A stretch of DNA of 64,000 nucleotides from Planctomycetota bacterium. GTDB lineage: Bacteria > Planctomycetota > Planctomycetia > Planctomycetales > Planctomycetaceae. This document shows positions 19,132 to 29,062 of this stretch, in pieces. The position numbers were made by a program, and so were the translations under genes. How positions within the stretch are numbered: position 1 is the stretch's first letter; each line of letters begins with the position of its first letter. The stretch spans positions 1 through 64,000 of the forward strand of contig JACTNB010000027.1 in assembly GCA_014584345.1 (NCBI GenBank). The letters are read 5' to 3'. The notes under the pieces were generated by a model that did no database searches, was not told the origin of the DNA, and saw nothing but the letters and a program-made list of their open reading frames with translations.

Positions 19132-19635
19132 ATGCAGCACCCTTCGGAATCCCTGATTCGCGGTTTGGCCAAGCTATTACAAGATCTCGGCCAGGCTTCC
19201 GAGGATCTCACCGAATTGCGGCAGGAGTTGCTGAGGGAAACCGGTGCCTGGGCGGTTGGCGTGTGGCGTGTTCGGGGGGCATCCCTGGAGCAGGTTTTGT
19301 TTGCCGCAGCCAAGGGCTTTGATCCCCTGGTGGCCCGGGAATTCGAGGCTGCAACGCGGGACGTTCCACTGGATCGGACTCAACTGGGGATTGTCAACGC
19401 GGTGGTGCATCAGCGCCCGGCGCGTGCCCTGGCGATGGATCAGGCGGGGGAACTGCGTCAATCCGCCGGCTGGCTGGAGCGATTTGGCGCAAAGTGCTCG
19501 CTCTCCTGCCCGCTGCGTGATTCCGAAAGCCGGATCGTGGGAGTGATCGCGGTTTCCTGGCGTGAACTGGTCAACGAATCCGACGAGGCTTATCTGCAGT
19601 TGCTGACATTGGCGGATGCTATTTCAAGGAACTGA
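19132..19635 (+). CDS. GAF-like domain protein
   Basis: A 167-residue soluble protein. It opens with a helix (SLIRGLAKLLQDLGQASEDLTELRQELLRETGA), then the strand pattern of a GAF domain: WAVGVWRVRGASLEQVLFAAAKGF, the middle helix, RFGAKCSLSCPLRDSESRIVGVIAVSW, and a closing helix ANESDEAYLQLLTLADAISR-type segment. The CPLRDSESRIVGVIAV stretch is the most GAF-like part. There is no output domain, so it may be a stand-alone sensor or adaptor. GGGAGG lies eleven bases before the start. It ends 14 bases before the stop of the convergent methyltransferase. The ligand is unknown. Confidence 0.6.
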   Translation: MQHPSESLIRGLAKLLQDLGQASEDLTELRQELLRETGAWAVGVWRVRGASLEQVLFAAAKGFDPLVAREFEAATRDVPLDRTQLGIVNAVVHQRPARALAMDQAGELRQSAGWLERFGAKCSLSCPLRDSESRIVGVIAVSWRELVNESDEAYLQLLTLADAISRN

Positions 19636-19649
19636 ATCCGCTGCCTGGC

Positions 19650-20297
19650 TCAGGCCGCTTTACGACAGCGAAAAGCGACATCACGGCAGAAGAGTTCGGG
19701 AAACCACTTGGCCTTGTTTCCTCCCTTGATGGAAACCAGATCCTCGACTTCCAGGTAGTTCGCGATGAAATCCCGCAGTTCGGCGTACTTGAAAAACTGC
19801 ACGTGTGTCGGATCACCATTCATCCACAGTTTTCTGCCACGCAGAACCTGCCAGCGATCCTTGAGGTGATACGCCAGCGGAATGCTGCCGACCAGCATGC
19901 CGCCGGGTTTGAGTATCCGCTGGATTTCCCCCAGGGTAATTTTGGGATACGGTAGATGTTCCAGCACTTCCGCCAGCACCACCACGTCGTAACTCGCGTC
20001 TTCAAAGGGGAGGGATTGATTCAAATCCACTTCGATGGTGTCCACGCCGTAGGTCTCGCGGGCCAGAGCCATGGCCCCCACATCGATATCACCGATGACG
20101 ATCTGGTTCCCCGCCAGATAATGGCGTGTCAGGGTTCCGTCGCGGCCCCCTAAGTCGAGTATCACTTTTCCCTGGCCGATCCACTCGCGAAACAAGGGGG
20201 CCCGGGTGTCCTCGAGAAACGACTTGCCGAGTCGTTCTCCTGTCGCGTGATGTTGAGCATAAACTTCGCCCAATGTGACGGGATTGGGATGTGCCAT
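19650..20297 (-). CDS. Class I SAM-dependent methyltransferase
   Basis: A 215-residue methyltransferase. Motif I is VILDLGGRDGTLTRHYLAG (about residues 46-64), followed by the acidic loop IGDIDVGAMALAR, motif II/post-II DVVVLAEVLEHLPYP, and EIQRILKPGGMLVGSIPLAYHLKDRW. The EVLEHLPYPK...ILKPGG pattern is that of the Methyltransf_11/UbiE-like group. The substrate cannot be told; related enzymes near surface-glycan genes often act on sugars or lipids, but there is no such context here. GAGGAGC lies nine bases before the start. Confidence 0.9.
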   Translation of the reverse strand: MAHPNPVTLGEVYAQHHATGERLGKSFLEDTRAPLFREWIGQGKVILDLGGRDGTLTRHYLAGNQIVIGDIDVGAMALARETYGVDTIEVDLNQSLPFEDASYDVVVLAEVLEHLPYPKITLGEIQRILKPGGMLVGSIPLAYHLKDRWQVLRGRKLWMNGDPTHVQFFKYAELRDFIANYLEVEDLVSIKGGNKAKWFPELFCRDVAFRCRKAA

Positions 20298-20655
20298 GTA
20301 TGCTTGCTCCTCGCAAGAGAGGGGTTGAACAGGTGATCGTCGCGGGATTTTTAGCTGCCAAATCGAAATGACGCCAGATCATTTTCTGGGCCAGAGGGGA
20401 GAACGGAGCCCCATCTTCCCGCAGGCTTGATCACGGCTGGGCAAAGATGTCTCGATTTATCACGTGATGCGGGGTTGCCTAAAGATGCGGCATGCCGCCG
20501 TGAAGTCGCGCAGACGATACCTCCCAAGACGTGGTCCGGATGGATTTCTTAAGTTTTTTCCCCTGTGAAACCGCTGGAAAAGTCATTTGCCGCGCGGTTG
20601 TGCCAATTATTGGCGCAGCAATTGCAGAACGACATTTTCGGGAGTTCCGTGGCCC

Positions 20656-20673
20656 GTCCCCGTGATGGGGGAC
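20656..20673 (+). promoter_or_regulatory. Hairpin GTCCCC-GTGATG-GGGGAC
   Basis: A perfect 6-bp stem closing a GTGATG loop. It is nearly the same as a second hairpin 66 bases downstream, suggesting a repeated RNA or DNA-binding module upstream of amt. Confidence 0.4.
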
Positions 20674-20721
20674 CTTGAGTGACGCATCACAGCACTCGGA
20701 CATTGGGCTGGAACAAGAGGG

Positions 20722-20741
20722 ATCCCCTCGTGATAGGGGAT
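20722..20741 (+). promoter_or_regulatory. Hairpin ATCCCCT-CGTGAT-AGGGGAT
   Basis: A perfect 7-bp stem with a loop that again contains GTGAT. It matches the hairpin at 20656-20673 in loop and stem core (CCCC...GGGG). Confidence 0.4.
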
Positions 20742-20804
20742 TTCAAGGACGGAAAGCACGCGCGGCCCCACCCGGGTGCGTTTATTGCGGGCATGTCTCC
20801 GTAG

Positions 20805-20833
20805 CGGGTGGCATTTGCAGTGAATGCCGCCCC
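20805..20833 (+). promoter_or_regulatory. 11-bp stem-loop upstream of amt
   Basis: CGGGTGGCATT (20805-20815) pairs with AATGCCGCCCG (20823-20833), with one T-G wobble and a 7-base loop. It is about 107 bases before the amt start codon and could be part of a structured leader. Confidence 0.4.
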
Positions 20834-20939
20834 GTCAAAATGTTTCTGGCAGGCCCGTGTTTCCAGGAAAATCGAAATCGCGACTGTCGCCATCATTAGT
20901 TTCTAGAATAGACGACCCTAGAGTGAAGTGAGAAAGAGA

Positions 20940-22418
20940 ATGACCTTGCCGAGAATGTTTCTAGCGTTCAATGACAGGAATCGCACGGCGAAAATTGCCG
21001 CGGTTCTTATCCTCTTGGTGGGTTGGCTGGCTTTGCCCAGTGTGGGCCATGCCCAGGAACCAGCACCAGATGCACCTGTGACGGAATCCGCCCCCGCGGA
21101 AGAAGCCCCGGCGGAGGAAGCAGAACCCGTCACCCTGGAATCCCTCGCTGCCGCGGTGGCAGCCGTGCGGACCGAAACGGACTGGCTCTGGACCTGTATC
21201 GCCGCGTTCCTGGTCTTCTTCATGCAGGCAGGCTTCGCGCTGGTGGAAGCGGGTTTCACGCGTTCCAAGAATTGCGTGAACATTATCATGAAGAACCTGC
21301 TGGACTTCAGTCTCGGCTCGATCACCTTCTGGCTGGTCGGTTTCGGGTTAATGTTCGGTGCAAATCCTTCGGGCTGGATCGGCACGACGGATTTCTTGGT
21401 GGATGGGATGGTGGATGGAGCCTACAACAACTGGGAATTCGCTTTCCTTATCTTCCAGACCGTATTCGCCGCCACTGCCGCCACGATTGTATCCGGGGCG
21501 ATGGCCGAACGTACCAAATTCACCTCCTACCTGGTTTATAGTGTTGCCATCACCGCGATCGTGTATCCCATCGCCGGTTCCTGGGCCTGGGGTAGCCTGT
21601 ACAACGGCAGCGGCTGGCTGGAGGACCTGGGCTTTATCGACTTTGCCGGTTCCACCGTGGTGCACTCCGTTGGGGGGTGGGCTGCCCTGGCCGGGGCCAT
21701 CGTGATCGGCGCCCGCAAGGGGAAATACAATGCCGATGGCACGGTCACGCCGATCATGGGGCATTCGATGCCGCTGGCGGCACTGGGTGTGTTTATTTTG
21801 TGGCTGGGCTGGTTCGGGTTCAATCCCGGTTCCACCACCTCGCTGGATGGAGGCAACTTCGCCCGTGTTGCGGTGACGACGAACCTGTCCGCCGTGGGGG
21901 GCGTGGTCTCGGCGATGATTGCTTCCTGGATTCTGTTCGGCAAGCCGGATGTCAGCTTTGCGTTGAACGGTGCCTTGGCGGGACTGGTGTCCATCACAGC
22001 CCCCTGTTACGATGTCAGCCCGTCTTCCGCCTTGATCATTGGGTTGATCGGGGGGGTGGTCTGCGTGCTCTCGGTGTTGATGTTCGATAAACTGCGGATC
22101 GACGATCCAGTGGGGGCGATTTCCGTGCACGGTGTGTGCGGAGCTTGGGGAACGCTTTCTGCGGGTCTGTTTGCCCAGGAAGCCATCAACGGAACCAACG
22201 GTCTGTTCTTCGGCGGCGGTGTGGGGCAACTCATCACCCAGTTAATTGGCGTGGGAGCCTATTTTGCCTGGGCCTTTGGCGCGTCTCTGGTGATCTTCCT
22301 GGCGATTAAGTACACCATCGGACTTCGCGTTCCGGAAGACGAGGAACTCCGCGGTCTGGATATCACCGAGCATGGCATGTTGGCCTATCCCTACCTGCAG
22401 AGCCTGGAATCGGCCTGA
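20940..22418 (+). CDS. amt: Ammonium transporter
   Basis: A 492-residue inner-membrane ammonium channel/transporter. A signal peptide (about residues 1-38, ending VGHAQ) and an Ala/Pro/Glu-rich linker (DAPVTESAPAEEAPAEEAEP) precede the Amt core of eleven membrane helices. Core motifs: FFMQAGFALVEAGFTRSKNCVNIIMKN, GSWAWG, STVVHSVGGWAALAGA (first pore histidine), LGWFGFNPGS, and ISVHGVCGAWGTLSAGLF (second pore histidine). GTG 20928 is an in-frame alternative start. A PII protein gene follows on the same strand, the usual partner that closes the channel when nitrogen is plentiful. The order amt then PII gene is the reverse of the common glnK-amtB. Confidence 0.95.
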   Translation: MTLPRMFLAFNDRNRTAKIAAVLILLVGWLALPSVGHAQEPAPDAPVTESAPAEEAPAEEAEPVTLESLAAAVAAVRTETDWLWTCIAAFLVFFMQAGFALVEAGFTRSKNCVNIIMKNLLDFSLGSITFWLVGFGLMFGANPSGWIGTTDFLVDGMVDGAYNNWEFAFLIFQTVFAATAATIVSGAMAERTKFTSYLVYSVAITAIVYPIAGSWAWGSLYNGSGWLEDLGFIDFAGSTVVHSVGGWAALAGAIVIGARKGKYNADGTVTPIMGHSMPLAALGVFILWLGWFGFNPGSTTSLDGGNFARVAVTTNLSAVGGVVSAMIASWILFGKPDVSFALNGALAGLVSITAPCYDVSPSSALIIGLIGGVVCVLSVLMFDKLRIDDPVGAISVHGVCGAWGTLSAGLFAQEAINGTNGLFFGGGVGQLITQLIGVGAYFAWAFGASLVIFLAIKYTIGLRVPEDEELRGLDITEHGMLAYPYLQSLESA

Positions 22419-22538
22419 TTGGAATTTCAATCGTCAGGATTGGGGTTCATGGACGAAATCCGATCCTGGCGGTTTCTTCACTCTGTTCCCCTTCTCGGTT
22501 ATGATTGCAGTGAAGCAGCGACCGGAGCTACACGATAA

Positions 22539-22907
<369 letters not shown>

Positions 22908-23210
22908 AATCGACGTGTCCCTGAAGATTTCGTTTCAGGCGAAGAGGTTCTCCTTCGGGGAACCTCTTTTGCTTTTTATCCCGGGGTTTCCATGCGTACT
23001 TCGCGATCGTCGGAGAAACTTCGAGACGCGGACAACGACAGTGAAGAATTGCCTGCGGCTTGGCAAGGCAGGCATAGTTCGTATAATCGGGAATATTACG
23101 CATCACTGTTGGGCGATGGGGATTTTCTCGCCCGGCGGAGGATGTCGCAAGACGAGTCTCCGTGCTCCCCACCCGAATCCACCTCGATTACACCGACCAG
23201 AAAGTGAGCC
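22908..23210. other. Intergenic region, PII gene to peroxidase gene
   Basis: Apart from the terminator at its left end, nothing is seen in this stretch. Because the terminator separates the genes, the peroxidase promoter must lie in the remaining 230 bases; I could not pick a convincing -35/-10 pair. Confidence 0.4.
22942..22971 (+). terminator. Rho-independent terminator after PII gene
   Basis: AAGAGGTTCTCC (22942-22953) pairs with GGGGAACCTCTT (22957-22968) over 12 bp with one wobble around a very short TTC loop (or a five-base loop if the top pair stays open). It is followed by TTGCTTTTT. It sits 35 bases after the stop codon and ends the amt-PII unit. Confidence 0.9.
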
Positions 23211-24503
23211 ATGATGTTGCCGTCCAAACTCGTTTCCCATCATCCCCCCGCGATCCGCTTGTTGCTGCTCTCCTGTGCCTGCCTGCTGATGGGAGCGCTC
23301 ACGCTGCCATCGGTTTCCCGGGCAGCCGATAAAAAGGCCGCTTCGGAAAGCGACGCCCAGGCCGTGTTGCTGGGGAAAACCGGGGTCTTACAGGGTATTC
23401 CCGGAAAGGGGCCGTTAAAGCAGCGGGAACTTCGGGCCTGGCTGTCGAATCCGGCCAATCATGTACCGCTGAAGGTAGAACTCCCGCTGGGCTTGAATGT
23501 GGGGGCCATTCCCGAAGGGGTTCTGGAAGCCAATCCGCTGACCCGTGCCAAGGTAGAACTGGGCCGCCAGTTGTATTTCGATACCCGGCTCTCCAAGGAT
23601 AACACCATCAGCTGCGCCACATGTCACGATCCCGCCACCGGGTGGGCCGCTCCGACCCAGTTTGGCGTGGGGATCGAAGGCCAGACGGGAAACCGTAACT
23701 CGCCGGTCAGCTACAACCGCATTCTCACAACAGCTCAATTCTGGGATGGTCGGGCGGGTTCCCTGGAAGAGCAGGCGGTGGGGCCCATTGCCAATCCCAT
23801 CGAAATGGGCAACACGCATGAAAATGCCGTGAACACCGTGAAGAAAATTCCGGGCTACGTCATGCAATTTCAAGCGGTTTTCGGCAAGGAAGGGGTGACG
23901 ATTGATAATATCGGCAAGGCCCTTGCCGCCTTCGAACGGATGCTGGTCACCGGGCCATCGCCATCGGACTATTACGAACGTATGCTTCCCTACCAGAAAT
24001 TCACCCAGGAAGATCTGGAAGACGACGAAGACTTGGAGAAAATCTACGCTCAGGTGATGGCGGACTACAAAGCCCACCCGATGTCGGAATCGGCTATCCG
24101 CGGGCGGGATTTGTTCTTCAGCAAACGCGTCAACTGCGCTGCCTGTCACGTCGGAGCAAATCTGACCGACGAGCTCTATCACAACCTGGGTGTGGGTATG
24201 GATCAGGAAAATCCCGATCTGGGCCGGTTCGTGGTGACTGGCGTGGAAAAGGACAAGGGAGCCTTCAAAACCCCCACGATTCGGAACGTGGCCCAGACCG
24301 CTCCCTACATGCACGATGGCAGCCAGAAGACCCTGATGGAAGTGGTGGAACACTACAACAAGGGAGGGACGCCCAATCCCTGGCTCAGCGATAAGGTCGA
24401 AAAGCTGAATCTGACTCAGCAGGAAAAAGAAGACCTGGTGGCCTACATGGAAGCCTGCACGGGAGAATTTGAAAAGGTCGAAACGGGACGCCTGCCCGAA
24501 TAG
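23211..24503 (+). CDS. Di-haem cytochrome c peroxidase/MauG family protein
   Basis: A 430-residue periplasmic protein of the bacterial CcpA/MauG family. A signal peptide covers about residues 1-38 (LLLLSCACLLMGALTLPSVSRA). The first haem site is CATCH (135-139) in SKDNTISCATCHDPATGWA, followed by NRNSPVSYNR and FWDGRAGSLEEQAVGPI, typical of the family. The second site is CAACH (309-313). ATIRNVAQTAPYMHDGSQKTLMEVVEHYNKGG-type C-terminal sequence carries the axial methionine region. Length and layout match the family. The start could be the second of two adjacent ATGs. It is enclosed by terminators and is probably transcribed alone; whether it reduces peroxide or modifies a protein cannot be told. 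Confidence 0.93.
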   Translation: MMLPSKLVSHHPPAIRLLLLSCACLLMGALTLPSVSRAADKKAASESDAQAVLLGKTGVLQGIPGKGPLKQRELRAWLSNPANHVPLKVELPLGLNVGAIPEGVLEANPLTRAKVELGRQLYFDTRLSKDNTISCATCHDPATGWAAPTQFGVGIEGQTGNRNSPVSYNRILTTAQFWDGRAGSLEEQAVGPIANPIEMGNTHENAVNTVKKIPGYVMQFQAVFGKEGVTIDNIGKALAAFERMLVTGPSPSDYYERMLPYQKFTQEDLEDDEDLEKIYAQVMADYKAHPMSESAIRGRDLFFSKRVNCAACHVGANLTDELYHNLGVGMDQENPDLGRFVVTGVEKDKGAFKTPTIRNVAQTAPYMHDGSQKTLMEVVEHYNKGGTPNPWLSDKVEKLNLTQQEKEDLVAYMEACTGEFEKVETGRLPE

Positions 24504-24543
24504 CTTCGGCCGCGCGGATTCAAATCGTGTTGTTGATCACCGG

Positions 24544-24573
24544 AAACCGGGGCATCCATGCCCCGGTTTTTTA
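24544..24573. terminator. Strong terminator after peroxidase gene
   Basis: AAACCGGGGCAT (24544-24555) and ATGCCCCGGTTT (24558-24569) form a perfect 12-bp stem with a two-base spacer, followed by TTT on the plus strand. It lies 40 bases after the peroxidase stop codon. The convergent alaS stop is 140 bases further on, and the A run on the left makes it potentially useful for the minus strand as well. Confidence 0.9.
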
Positions 24574-24709
24574 CGCGCGGTGACTGTGGCAGGGCTGAAT
24601 TCCGCAGACGGGTTGTGTTTGGCTGCCGCATCTGAAACGGACCGGGCTTCGCGAGGTTCGTAGTACAGTCAGGGCACGACCAGCTCCCGCCACCCAGGGA
24701 CACCAGGGG

Positions 24710-27322
24710 TTACGAGGTCAGTTTGCCGCGGTAGTATTCTGCGCCCGCCTGAAGTGCGGCTGCTATATTGCCGGGATCCTTTCCTCCGGCTTCGGCCAGA
24801 TCGGGACGTCCGCCGCCGCCTCCCTGCACGAGTTTTGAAGCGGTTTTGACACAGTCCGAGGCATTCACGCCCTGCTTGACCAGTTCCTTGCTGACGGCTG
24901 CCAGCAGGGAAACCTTGCCATCAATTTCCGCGGCCAGCAGCACCGCCGCCTTGCGCTTGGTTCGCAGTTGATCGGCAAAATCGCGGAGAACTTCCTTGTC
25001 CACGTTGAGTGGTTGATGCACGATCAGGGCGACATCGCTGATGAGTTCGGCGTTGTGCAGCATTTCCTCGACTTCATCGCCAACGGATTGCCGCATCTGT
25101 TCGGAAAGTTTTCGTTTCGTCTCCTTCAACTCTGTTTGCAGGGTCTGTACCTTGCGGAGAAGTTCGTCGGGAGCGGAGACCTTCAACTCGGTCATCAGGT
25201 CTCGCAACAGTTGTTCCTTGATGCGGGATTCTTCAATGGCCTTTTCTCCCGTGTAGGCCACCAGTCGCCTTACGCCCTTGGCGACGGGTTCCTCGGAGAT
25301 GATCTTGAACATACCGACCTGGCCCACGTTTCCCAGGTGCGTTCCCCCGCACAATTCCTTGCTGTAGTCTCCCATGGAAACAACTCGGACCTTGTCGGGA
25401 TATTTTTCGCCGAACAACGCCATGGCGCCGGCGGCCCGGGCCGACTGGATATTCATCAGATCGATGGCAACGGGCGAGCCCTCGGCAATGCGACGATTGA
25501 CCAGGTCCTCGATCATGCGTAATTCATCGGCGGAGACCGGCTTTTTGTGGGCAAAGTCGAACCTCAGTTCATCCTGCTGCACCTTGGAGCCTCGCTGCGT
25601 GGCGTTGTCTCCTAGCGTTTTTCGCAGGGCATAGTGCATAAGATGCGTGGCGGAATGCGCGCGGCGAATGGCGTCCCGGCGGACCGCATCCACGGTGGCC
25701 GTCACGTTCTGCCCCAGTTTCAGCGTACCGGTTTTCAGATGGCCGATGTGCAGCCACAAATCGCCGTCCTTTTGGGTATCCTGCACCAGAAATTCAATTC
25801 CGTCCGCGGTCAGCAGGCCCGTGTCGCCAACCTGTCCCCCCGATTCCCCGTAAAAGGGGGTGCGATCCAGCACCACCGCCACCAGATCGCGATGGCCCAG
25901 TTCGGTCAGTTCCTCGACGAGTTGTTTTTCCGCGATGATGCCTACAACCTTGCCTGGGGCGGAAATGTTCTCGTATCCCAGGAATTCCGTTCCTCCCGAG
26001 GTTTTGCGAATGGCATCGAGGGGACCTTCCGCCATCACCGATTTCTGTTTCCCGGCATTGCTGATGATGCCGTGCTCTTCCATCAGCTTTTCAAAGCCGA
26101 TGCGATCCACCTTCAGGTTGTGCTTGGCGGCAAGGGCATCCGTCAGTTCGTACAAAAAGCCATCCGTGGTGTGCAGTTGGAAGGCGTCCTGTCCCGAAAT
26201 GATGCCGGTCGTTTTGGCGTCGTCGAGGCATTTCTGAAAGCGATTTAGACCCCGCTCGATCGTGTCGAGAAACGCGGATTCTTCTTCTTCAATGGCGTTT
26301 TGTACCGATCCGATGGTCTCTTTCAGTTCAGGGTACGGGCGTGCCAGCATCTCCACCACCTTCGGCACCAGGGCATGCAGGACCGGTTCCTGCTTGCCGA
26401 TGAGGTAGGCTTCGAGCACGGCACGTCTCAGCAGTTGACGGACCACGTAGCCCTGTTCCTTGTTGTCGGGCAGGACATTTTCGTGGACGCACATGGTAAC
26501 GGCTCGCACGTGATCGGCGATGCGTCGCATGGCTCGGCCGTGTTCCCCCGAAAAATCATATTTTGTCCCCAGGACGTCTCCCACGGCTTCGCACAAGGGG
26601 CGCAGGGTATCGATTTCGAAATTGCTTTCCACTCCCTGTAAAACGGCGGCGGTGCGTTCCAGGCCCATCCCGGTATCGATGTTTTTCATTGGGAGGGGAC
26701 GCAGATTGTTCGGCGGGTCGCCGACACGATTGAACTGCGTGAACACCAGGTTCCAGATCTCCACTTCCTTGCCACCCGTCGGGGGATGGTAATAGATTTC
26801 GCTGCATGGACCACAGACACCATCCGGGCCGAGCGTGGGGGCGCCGGCGGGCCAGAAGTTTTCGTGTTCGTCCATGCGTGAAATGCGGTCCTGGTTCAGG
26901 CCGATTTCCTTTTCCCAGATGTCAAACGCTTCGTCGTCATCCAGGTAGACGGTTACGCTCAGCCGCGCGGGATCGAGGCCCAGCCACTCCTTCTTCGTGA
27001 GAAATTCCCAGGCCCAATGGATCGCTTCCCGCTTGAAATAGTCTCCAAACGAAAAATTCCCCAGCATCTCGAAAAACGTGTGGTGATACGCAGTCACGCC
27101 CACATTGCCGATATCACCGGTTCGCAGGCACTTTTGGCAAGTGGTTGCCTTGGTGAATTCCAGCTTGCCGATGCCGAGAAATTCGTTCTTGAACTGATTC
27201 ATCCCCGCGGGCGTGAACAGCACGGTGGGGTCGTTCGGAACCAGCACATCGCTGGGGCGGCGGACGCATCCCTTGGATTCAAAGAAGCTCAGGTAAGCGT
27301 CGCGGAGATCGTCTGTTTTCAT
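24710..27322 (-). CDS. alaS: Alanine--tRNA ligase
   Basis: An 870-residue class IIc aminoacyl-tRNA synthetase, the usual AlaS length. [19 protein letters not shown] is the standard N-terminus, followed by [35 protein letters not shown] and the motif 2/3 core. The editing domain has the HxxxH zinc motif (HSATH, near residue 556) and CGGTH (near 660). The glycine-rich C-terminal stretch [16 protein letters not shown] is also typical. The frame is open 55 codons further upstream, but homologous sequence begins at MKTDD and GGAAAC precedes that ATG. It is divergent from the PQQ-type propeller gene. Confidence 0.97.
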   Translation of the reverse strand: MKTDDLRDAYLSFFESKGCVRRPSDVLVPNDPTVLFTPAGMNQFKNEFLGIGKLEFTKATTCQKCLRTGDIGNVGVTAYHHTFFEMLGNFSFGDYFKREAIHWAWEFLTKKEWLGLDPARLSVTVYLDDDEAFDIWEKEIGLNQDRISRMDEHENFWPAGAPTLGPDGVCGPCSEIYYHPPTGGKEVEIWNLVFTQFNRVGDPPNNLRPLPMKNIDTGMGLERTAAVLQGVESNFEIDTLRPLCEAVGDVLGTKYDFSGEHGRAMRRIADHVRAVTMCVHENVLPDNKEQGYVVRQLLRRAVLEAYLIGKQEPVLHALVPKVVEMLARPYPELKETIGSVQNAIEEEESAFLDTIERGLNRFQKCLDDAKTTGIISGQDAFQLHTTDGFLYELTDALAAKHNLKVDRIGFEKLMEEHGIISNAGKQKSVMAEGPLDAIRKTSGGTEFLGYENISAPGKVVGIIAEKQLVEELTELGHRDLVAVVLDRTPFYGESGGQVGDTGLLTADGIEFLVQDTQKDGDLWLHIGHLKTGTLKLGQNVTATVDAVRRDAIRRAHSATHLMHYALRKTLGDNATQRGSKVQQDELRFDFAHKKPVSADELRMIEDLVNRRIAEGSPVAIDLMNIQSARAAGAMALFGEKYPDKVRVVSMGDYSKELCGGTHLGNVGQVGMFKIISEEPVAKGVRRLVAYTGEKAIEESRIKEQLLRDLMTELKVSAPDELLRKVQTLQTELKETKRKLSEQMRQSVGDEVEEMLHNAELISDVALIVHQPLNVDKEVLRDFADQLRTKRKAAVLLAAEIDGKVSLLAAVSKELVKQGVNASDCVKTASKLVQGGGGGRPDLAEAGGKDPGNIAAALQAGAEYYRGKLTS

Positions 27323-27653
27323 GTTGTTTCCGTGGGCTTCATCTGCCCGATGTCGATTAATATGTGCCTCGGCCCAATCGCAAGAGAGCGGCCGGAAAGC
27401 CCGGCGACCAACGTCCGTCCCGTCCCGGATGAGGGAAATCGCGCGATTCTGGTAGGGGATTATGAGGACCGCGTTCGTTCCCTTCAACCAAGAGGCAAAT
27501 TCTCAAGCAGCAGATTTTTGCCGGGCGGACGGAATTTCACGCCTCGTCAGGATATCCGAAGCGATCCCCGCGGGAAAGACTGGCTCGCGTGCGGTGAAAT
27601 TGATATGATCTCCCCTAAATTCCTTCTTTGATGGGACGTAATCCGGGAGTGCT
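27323..27653. other. Divergent promoter region, alaS and PQQ-type propeller gene
   Basis: No gene was found. A TATGAT hexamer (27604-27609, plus strand) lies 45 bases before the propeller gene but has no good -35. The open frame that continues from alaS here is not supported by homology. Confidence 0.35.
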
Positions 27654-28892
27654 ATGATGCGACGCTGCCTGTGGACCTGGCTTGCCCTGTTCGGCTGTTT
27701 GAGCGTGAACTTCGTGACCGATGTCTCCGCGGAAAACTGGCCTCGGTTTCGCGGTCCGAATGGGGCCGGGATTTCCTCGGAAACAGGCTTCCCGGAAACC
27801 TGGACCGAGAACGATTACGCCTGGGTGATCAATTTGCCGGGAATCGGGCACTGCTCGCCCGTGATCTGGGACGATCAACTCTACGTGACTGCGGGCGAGA
27901 CGGATGGGACCGTGCGTCGGTTGCTGTGTTACGATGCCAAAACCGGAGTGGAACGCTGGCGGCGGGAACTGGCGCTGAACGATGTGCATCTGCACTTGAA
28001 GAACAGTCACGCCTCGGGTTCGCCCGCCACCGATGGCCGCCACGTGGTGGCAGTTTTTGGCGACGAAACACAACTCGTGGCTGGCTGTTGGACGGTGGAT
28101 GGCAAGGAACTCTGGCGGCAGGATCTGGGGGAATTCCTCAGCGAGCACGGCCCCGCCTGTTCGCCGATTATTCAGGGTAATCTGGTCATCGTCTGCAAGG
28201 AAATGAAAGGCCCGAGTGCGATTTTTGCCCTCGATGTGGAGACGGGAAAGCTCGTCTGGAAAACCGAACGTGAATTTCGTCGGACCTCCTATGCCACGCC
28301 CATCGTGCGCACCCGGAAGGATGGGGTGGATGAAGTCATTTGCGTGAGCGGCATGATGGGCATCACCGGCCTGGAACTCAAAACGGGCAAGATGCTCTGG
28401 AAAAGTCCGGAGTTCCCCATGCGCACCGTGGGCTCTCCCGTTCTGACCGAAAAAGCCGTGTTAAATCTGTGCGGCTCCGGGGGGAGTGGCAAGTTGTTGA
28501 TGGCCATCCCGCTCGATCAGACTGGCGAAATCGAACCGCTGTACACGATGTCGCAGAAAATTCCCTATGTCCCCACTCCCATCTATAAGGATGGCCTGCT
28601 GTTCTTCCTGCTGGATGGCGGGATCCTGCATTGTGCCAACGCCGAGAATGGCGAGGAAGTGTGGGTGGAGCGTCTCGGCGGCAAATTCACCGCTTCGCCG
28701 ATCTGGCTGGATGGGCGGATTTATGCCGTGGATGAAGAAGGAACCGTCGTTGTGATGAAAGTGGGGGCGGAGGAGTTCCGGGAACTCGCACGGGTTCCTC
28801 TGGGGGAGATGAGCCACTCCACGCCGGCGGTCGCCAATGGAAGGCTCTACTTCAAAACCGCCACGAAATTGTTTTGCCTGCCTGCAAAATAA
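27654..28892 (+). CDS. Exported PQQ-like beta-propeller protein
   Basis: 412 residues. The signal peptide (about 1-26, MMRRCLWTWLALFGCLSVNFVTDVSA) is followed by NWPRFRGPNGAGISSETGFPETW, the standard opening of the planctomycete outer-membrane-protein-assembly-factor/PQQ-binding-like propeller group. Blade motifs recur: RLLCYDAKTGVERWRREL, IFALDVETGKLVWKTER, GLELKTGKMLWKSPEF, LHCANAENGEEVWVERL, IYAVDEEGTVVVMK. These are YVTN/PQQ-type repeats for a seven- or eight-bladed propeller. The PQQ-binding and metal residues of true quinoprotein dehydrogenases are not evident, so an enzyme role is doubtful; scaffolding or binding is more likely. GGGAG precedes the tandem ATGs. Confidence 0.9.
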   Translation: MMRRCLWTWLALFGCLSVNFVTDVSAENWPRFRGPNGAGISSETGFPETWTENDYAWVINLPGIGHCSPVIWDDQLYVTAGETDGTVRRLLCYDAKTGVERWRRELALNDVHLHLKNSHASGSPATDGRHVVAVFGDETQLVAGCWTVDGKELWRQDLGEFLSEHGPACSPIIQGNLVIVCKEMKGPSAIFALDVETGKLVWKTEREFRRTSYATPIVRTRKDGVDEVICVSGMMGITGLELKTGKMLWKSPEFPMRTVGSPVLTEKAVLNLCGSGGSGKLLMAIPLDQTGEIEPLYTMSQKIPYVPTPIYKDGLLFFLLDGGILHCANAENGEEVWVERLGGKFTASPIWLDGRIYAVDEEGTVVVMKVGAEEFRELARVPLGEMSHSTPAVANGRLYFKTATKLFCLPAK

Positions 28893-29062
28893 GAACCCCT
28901 TTCTGCTGCGAGACCGCGGGCCCAAGTGAAAGTCGTCGGCACGTTATCGCCGTGTCGGCTGGATTATCCCTGCATGGGGCAGCACGTCTTTTCATCGTGC
29001 CTTTCCCCTTGGTTGAGCCCATGTGACAACAGGGCCCCTGTTTCTGCTTAAGGAATATGATC

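Larger units (their letters stand above)
20298..20939. other. Long leader region upstream of amt with three hairpins
   Basis: A 640-base region between the divergent methyltransferase gene and the ammonium transporter. No gene was found. It holds three hairpins in a row reading toward amt: 20656-20673, 20722-20741 and 20805-20833. None is followed by a T run, so they do not look like terminators. A structured 5' leader or a small RNA is possible. I saw no sigma-54 promoter with the proper GG-N10-GC spacing. Confidence 0.4.

Noticed and set aside
20806..20830. Sigma-54 promoter in front of amt
   Set aside because: TGGCA and TTGC are present, but the GG-to-GC distance is wrong.
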